DNA of 64,000 bases from Thermosphaera sp. (GTDB lineage Archaea; Thermoproteota; Thermoprotei_A; Sulfolobales; Desulfurococcaceae): assembly GCA_038827615.1 (NCBI GenBank), contig JAWBNK010000001.1:310290-374289 (forward strand). The letters run 5' to 3'. Below are positions 63,555-64,000 of this stretch, piece after piece (the first letter of the stretch is position 1; each line of letters opens with the position of its first letter). The notes under the pieces were generated by a model that saw only the letters and a list, made by a program, of their open reading frames with translations, had not been told where the DNA came from and did not search any database. A program made the translations under genes and the position numbers.

Positions 63555-64000
63555 CCGGCTCCTCCTCCAGTGGAAGTGATCGTTATTGGGTTTGATACAC
63601 AAACAGTTTTTTCCGGGGAACAATACTCAAGAGAGAATACAGCAGTGTAGTCAGGACTCGGCGCCGACGATACAAGAGTAACGTTCAACCCCCCTCCCCC
63701 CATTTTCACGAACGAGGTGCTCCATGACATTATTTCGTTGTCTACAACGCGTATTGGCGTAGAGGAGTAGGAGTTCGACGTTATAGCAACCTCGAAACTA
63801 CAGACTCCACTGCTCTCCAGGCGGAGTAGGGAGAGTCTCACATCATACTCGCCTGCGTCAACAGGTATAACGCTTATGAGGCTAATACTCAGGTTATATC
63901 CCGTGATGTAAATATCGATGTAACCAGCCGTTCGCGTCGGGTCTACGAACCCATAGAAAGCATCCCCCGTTATTATGGAATACGTCTCCCCGCCTAGCAA
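63551..64000 (-). CDS. C-terminal part of a beta-rich secreted protein (5' end outside window)
   Basis: About 149 residues are visible and the frame is open to the window edge. The sequence is beta-rich with Gly/Ser/Thr-rich loops (TAGYIDIYITGYNLSIS, GEYDVRLSLLRLE, TAVFSLEYCSP) and an extracellular look. Three Cys (SGVC, EYC, TVC) could form a disulfide. It ends in STGGGAG directly before the signal peptidase gene. Candidate substrate of that peptidase. The family cannot be decided without the N-terminus. Confidence 0.7.
   Translation of the reverse strand: MLGGETYSIITGDAFYGFVDPTRTAGYIDIYITGYNLSISLISVIPVDAGEYDVRLSLLRLESSGVCSFEVAITSNSYSSTPIRVVDNEIMSWSTSFVKMGGGGLNVTLVSSAPSPDYTAVFSLEYCSPEKTVCVSNPITITSTGGGAG

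Overview
The window reads as chromosomal DNA of a hyperthermophilic crenarchaeon, most likely a Desulfurococcales member close to Thermosphaera/Desulfurococcus (inference). The evidence is a 1293-residue reverse gyrase, TFB, eukaryote-type ribosomal and initiation proteins (eL44, eS27, aIF1, aIF5A, RpoP), a crenarchaeal archaellum operon, split tRNA genes with introns at 37/38, TATA-box promoters and short or absent leaders. Coding density is very high. Many genes overlap by a few bases, and GTG/TTG starts are common. No CRISPR array, insertion sequence, integrase or rRNA was seen.

Layout. 1-4.7 kb: end of a membrane-anchored secreted protein, tRNA-Leu(UAG), two extracytoplasmic hypotheticals, FAU-1, UPF0147 and a p27-type zinc protein. 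4.7-10 kb: a tight six-gene minus-strand operon with an RNase H-fold protein, a Clp1/Grc3 RNA kinase, the three subunits of the archaeal variant of the mevalonate pathway (UbiD-type decarboxylase plus both phosphomevalonate dehydratase subunits) and dTMP kinase. The UbiX enzyme that would make the decarboxylase cofactor is at 27 kb. 10-30 kb: a RecA-like ATPase, CarS (archaeal lipid synthesis), eL44/eS27, tRNA-Leu(CAG), tRNA-Ser with intron, CTP synthase, a phosphoribosyltransferase, a GT-C transferase, AlaX, tRNA-Gln with intron, TFB, aIF1 divergent from a very small rpoP gene, agmatinase, GlyRS, a radical SAM protein, a DUF47 protein, the tRNA splicing endonuclease, a class II glutamine amidotransferase, a COG3199 kinase and aIF5A. 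30-48 kb: reverse gyrase with two coupled downstream genes, KaiC-type ATPases, Cdc48, TmcA, Sua5, tRNA-Val and a 1391-residue secreted subtilase. 48-51.9 kb: upp, a sugar nucleotidyltransferase, and divergent MATE and CDF transporters separated by a perfect palindrome.

51.9-60.3 kb is the archaellum locus, read leftward: archaellin, poly-T terminator, a small two-TM protein, a Cys-rich coiled-coil protein (together in the place of FlaX), FlaG, FlaF, FlaH, FlaI, FlaJ. Just upstream lie a GC-rich, strongly foldable, apparently non-coding element with its own TATA box and T6 tract, a small unknown gene, and an ArnR-like membrane-bound winged-helix regulator whose reading frame is broken at an A7 run. 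This is the most interesting part of the window. 60.3-64 kb: an APC transporter, then an operon with a polytopic membrane protein, a signal peptidase with a large extracytoplasmic domain and the end of a beta-rich secreted protein. That operon could be a SipW-type fibre or pilus export system (hypothesis).

Three genes (the ArnR-like regulator, a KaiC-like ATPase and EndA) each look one base too long near a critical point. Whether this is biology (slippage, unusual starts) or assembly error cannot be decided from the sequence alone.
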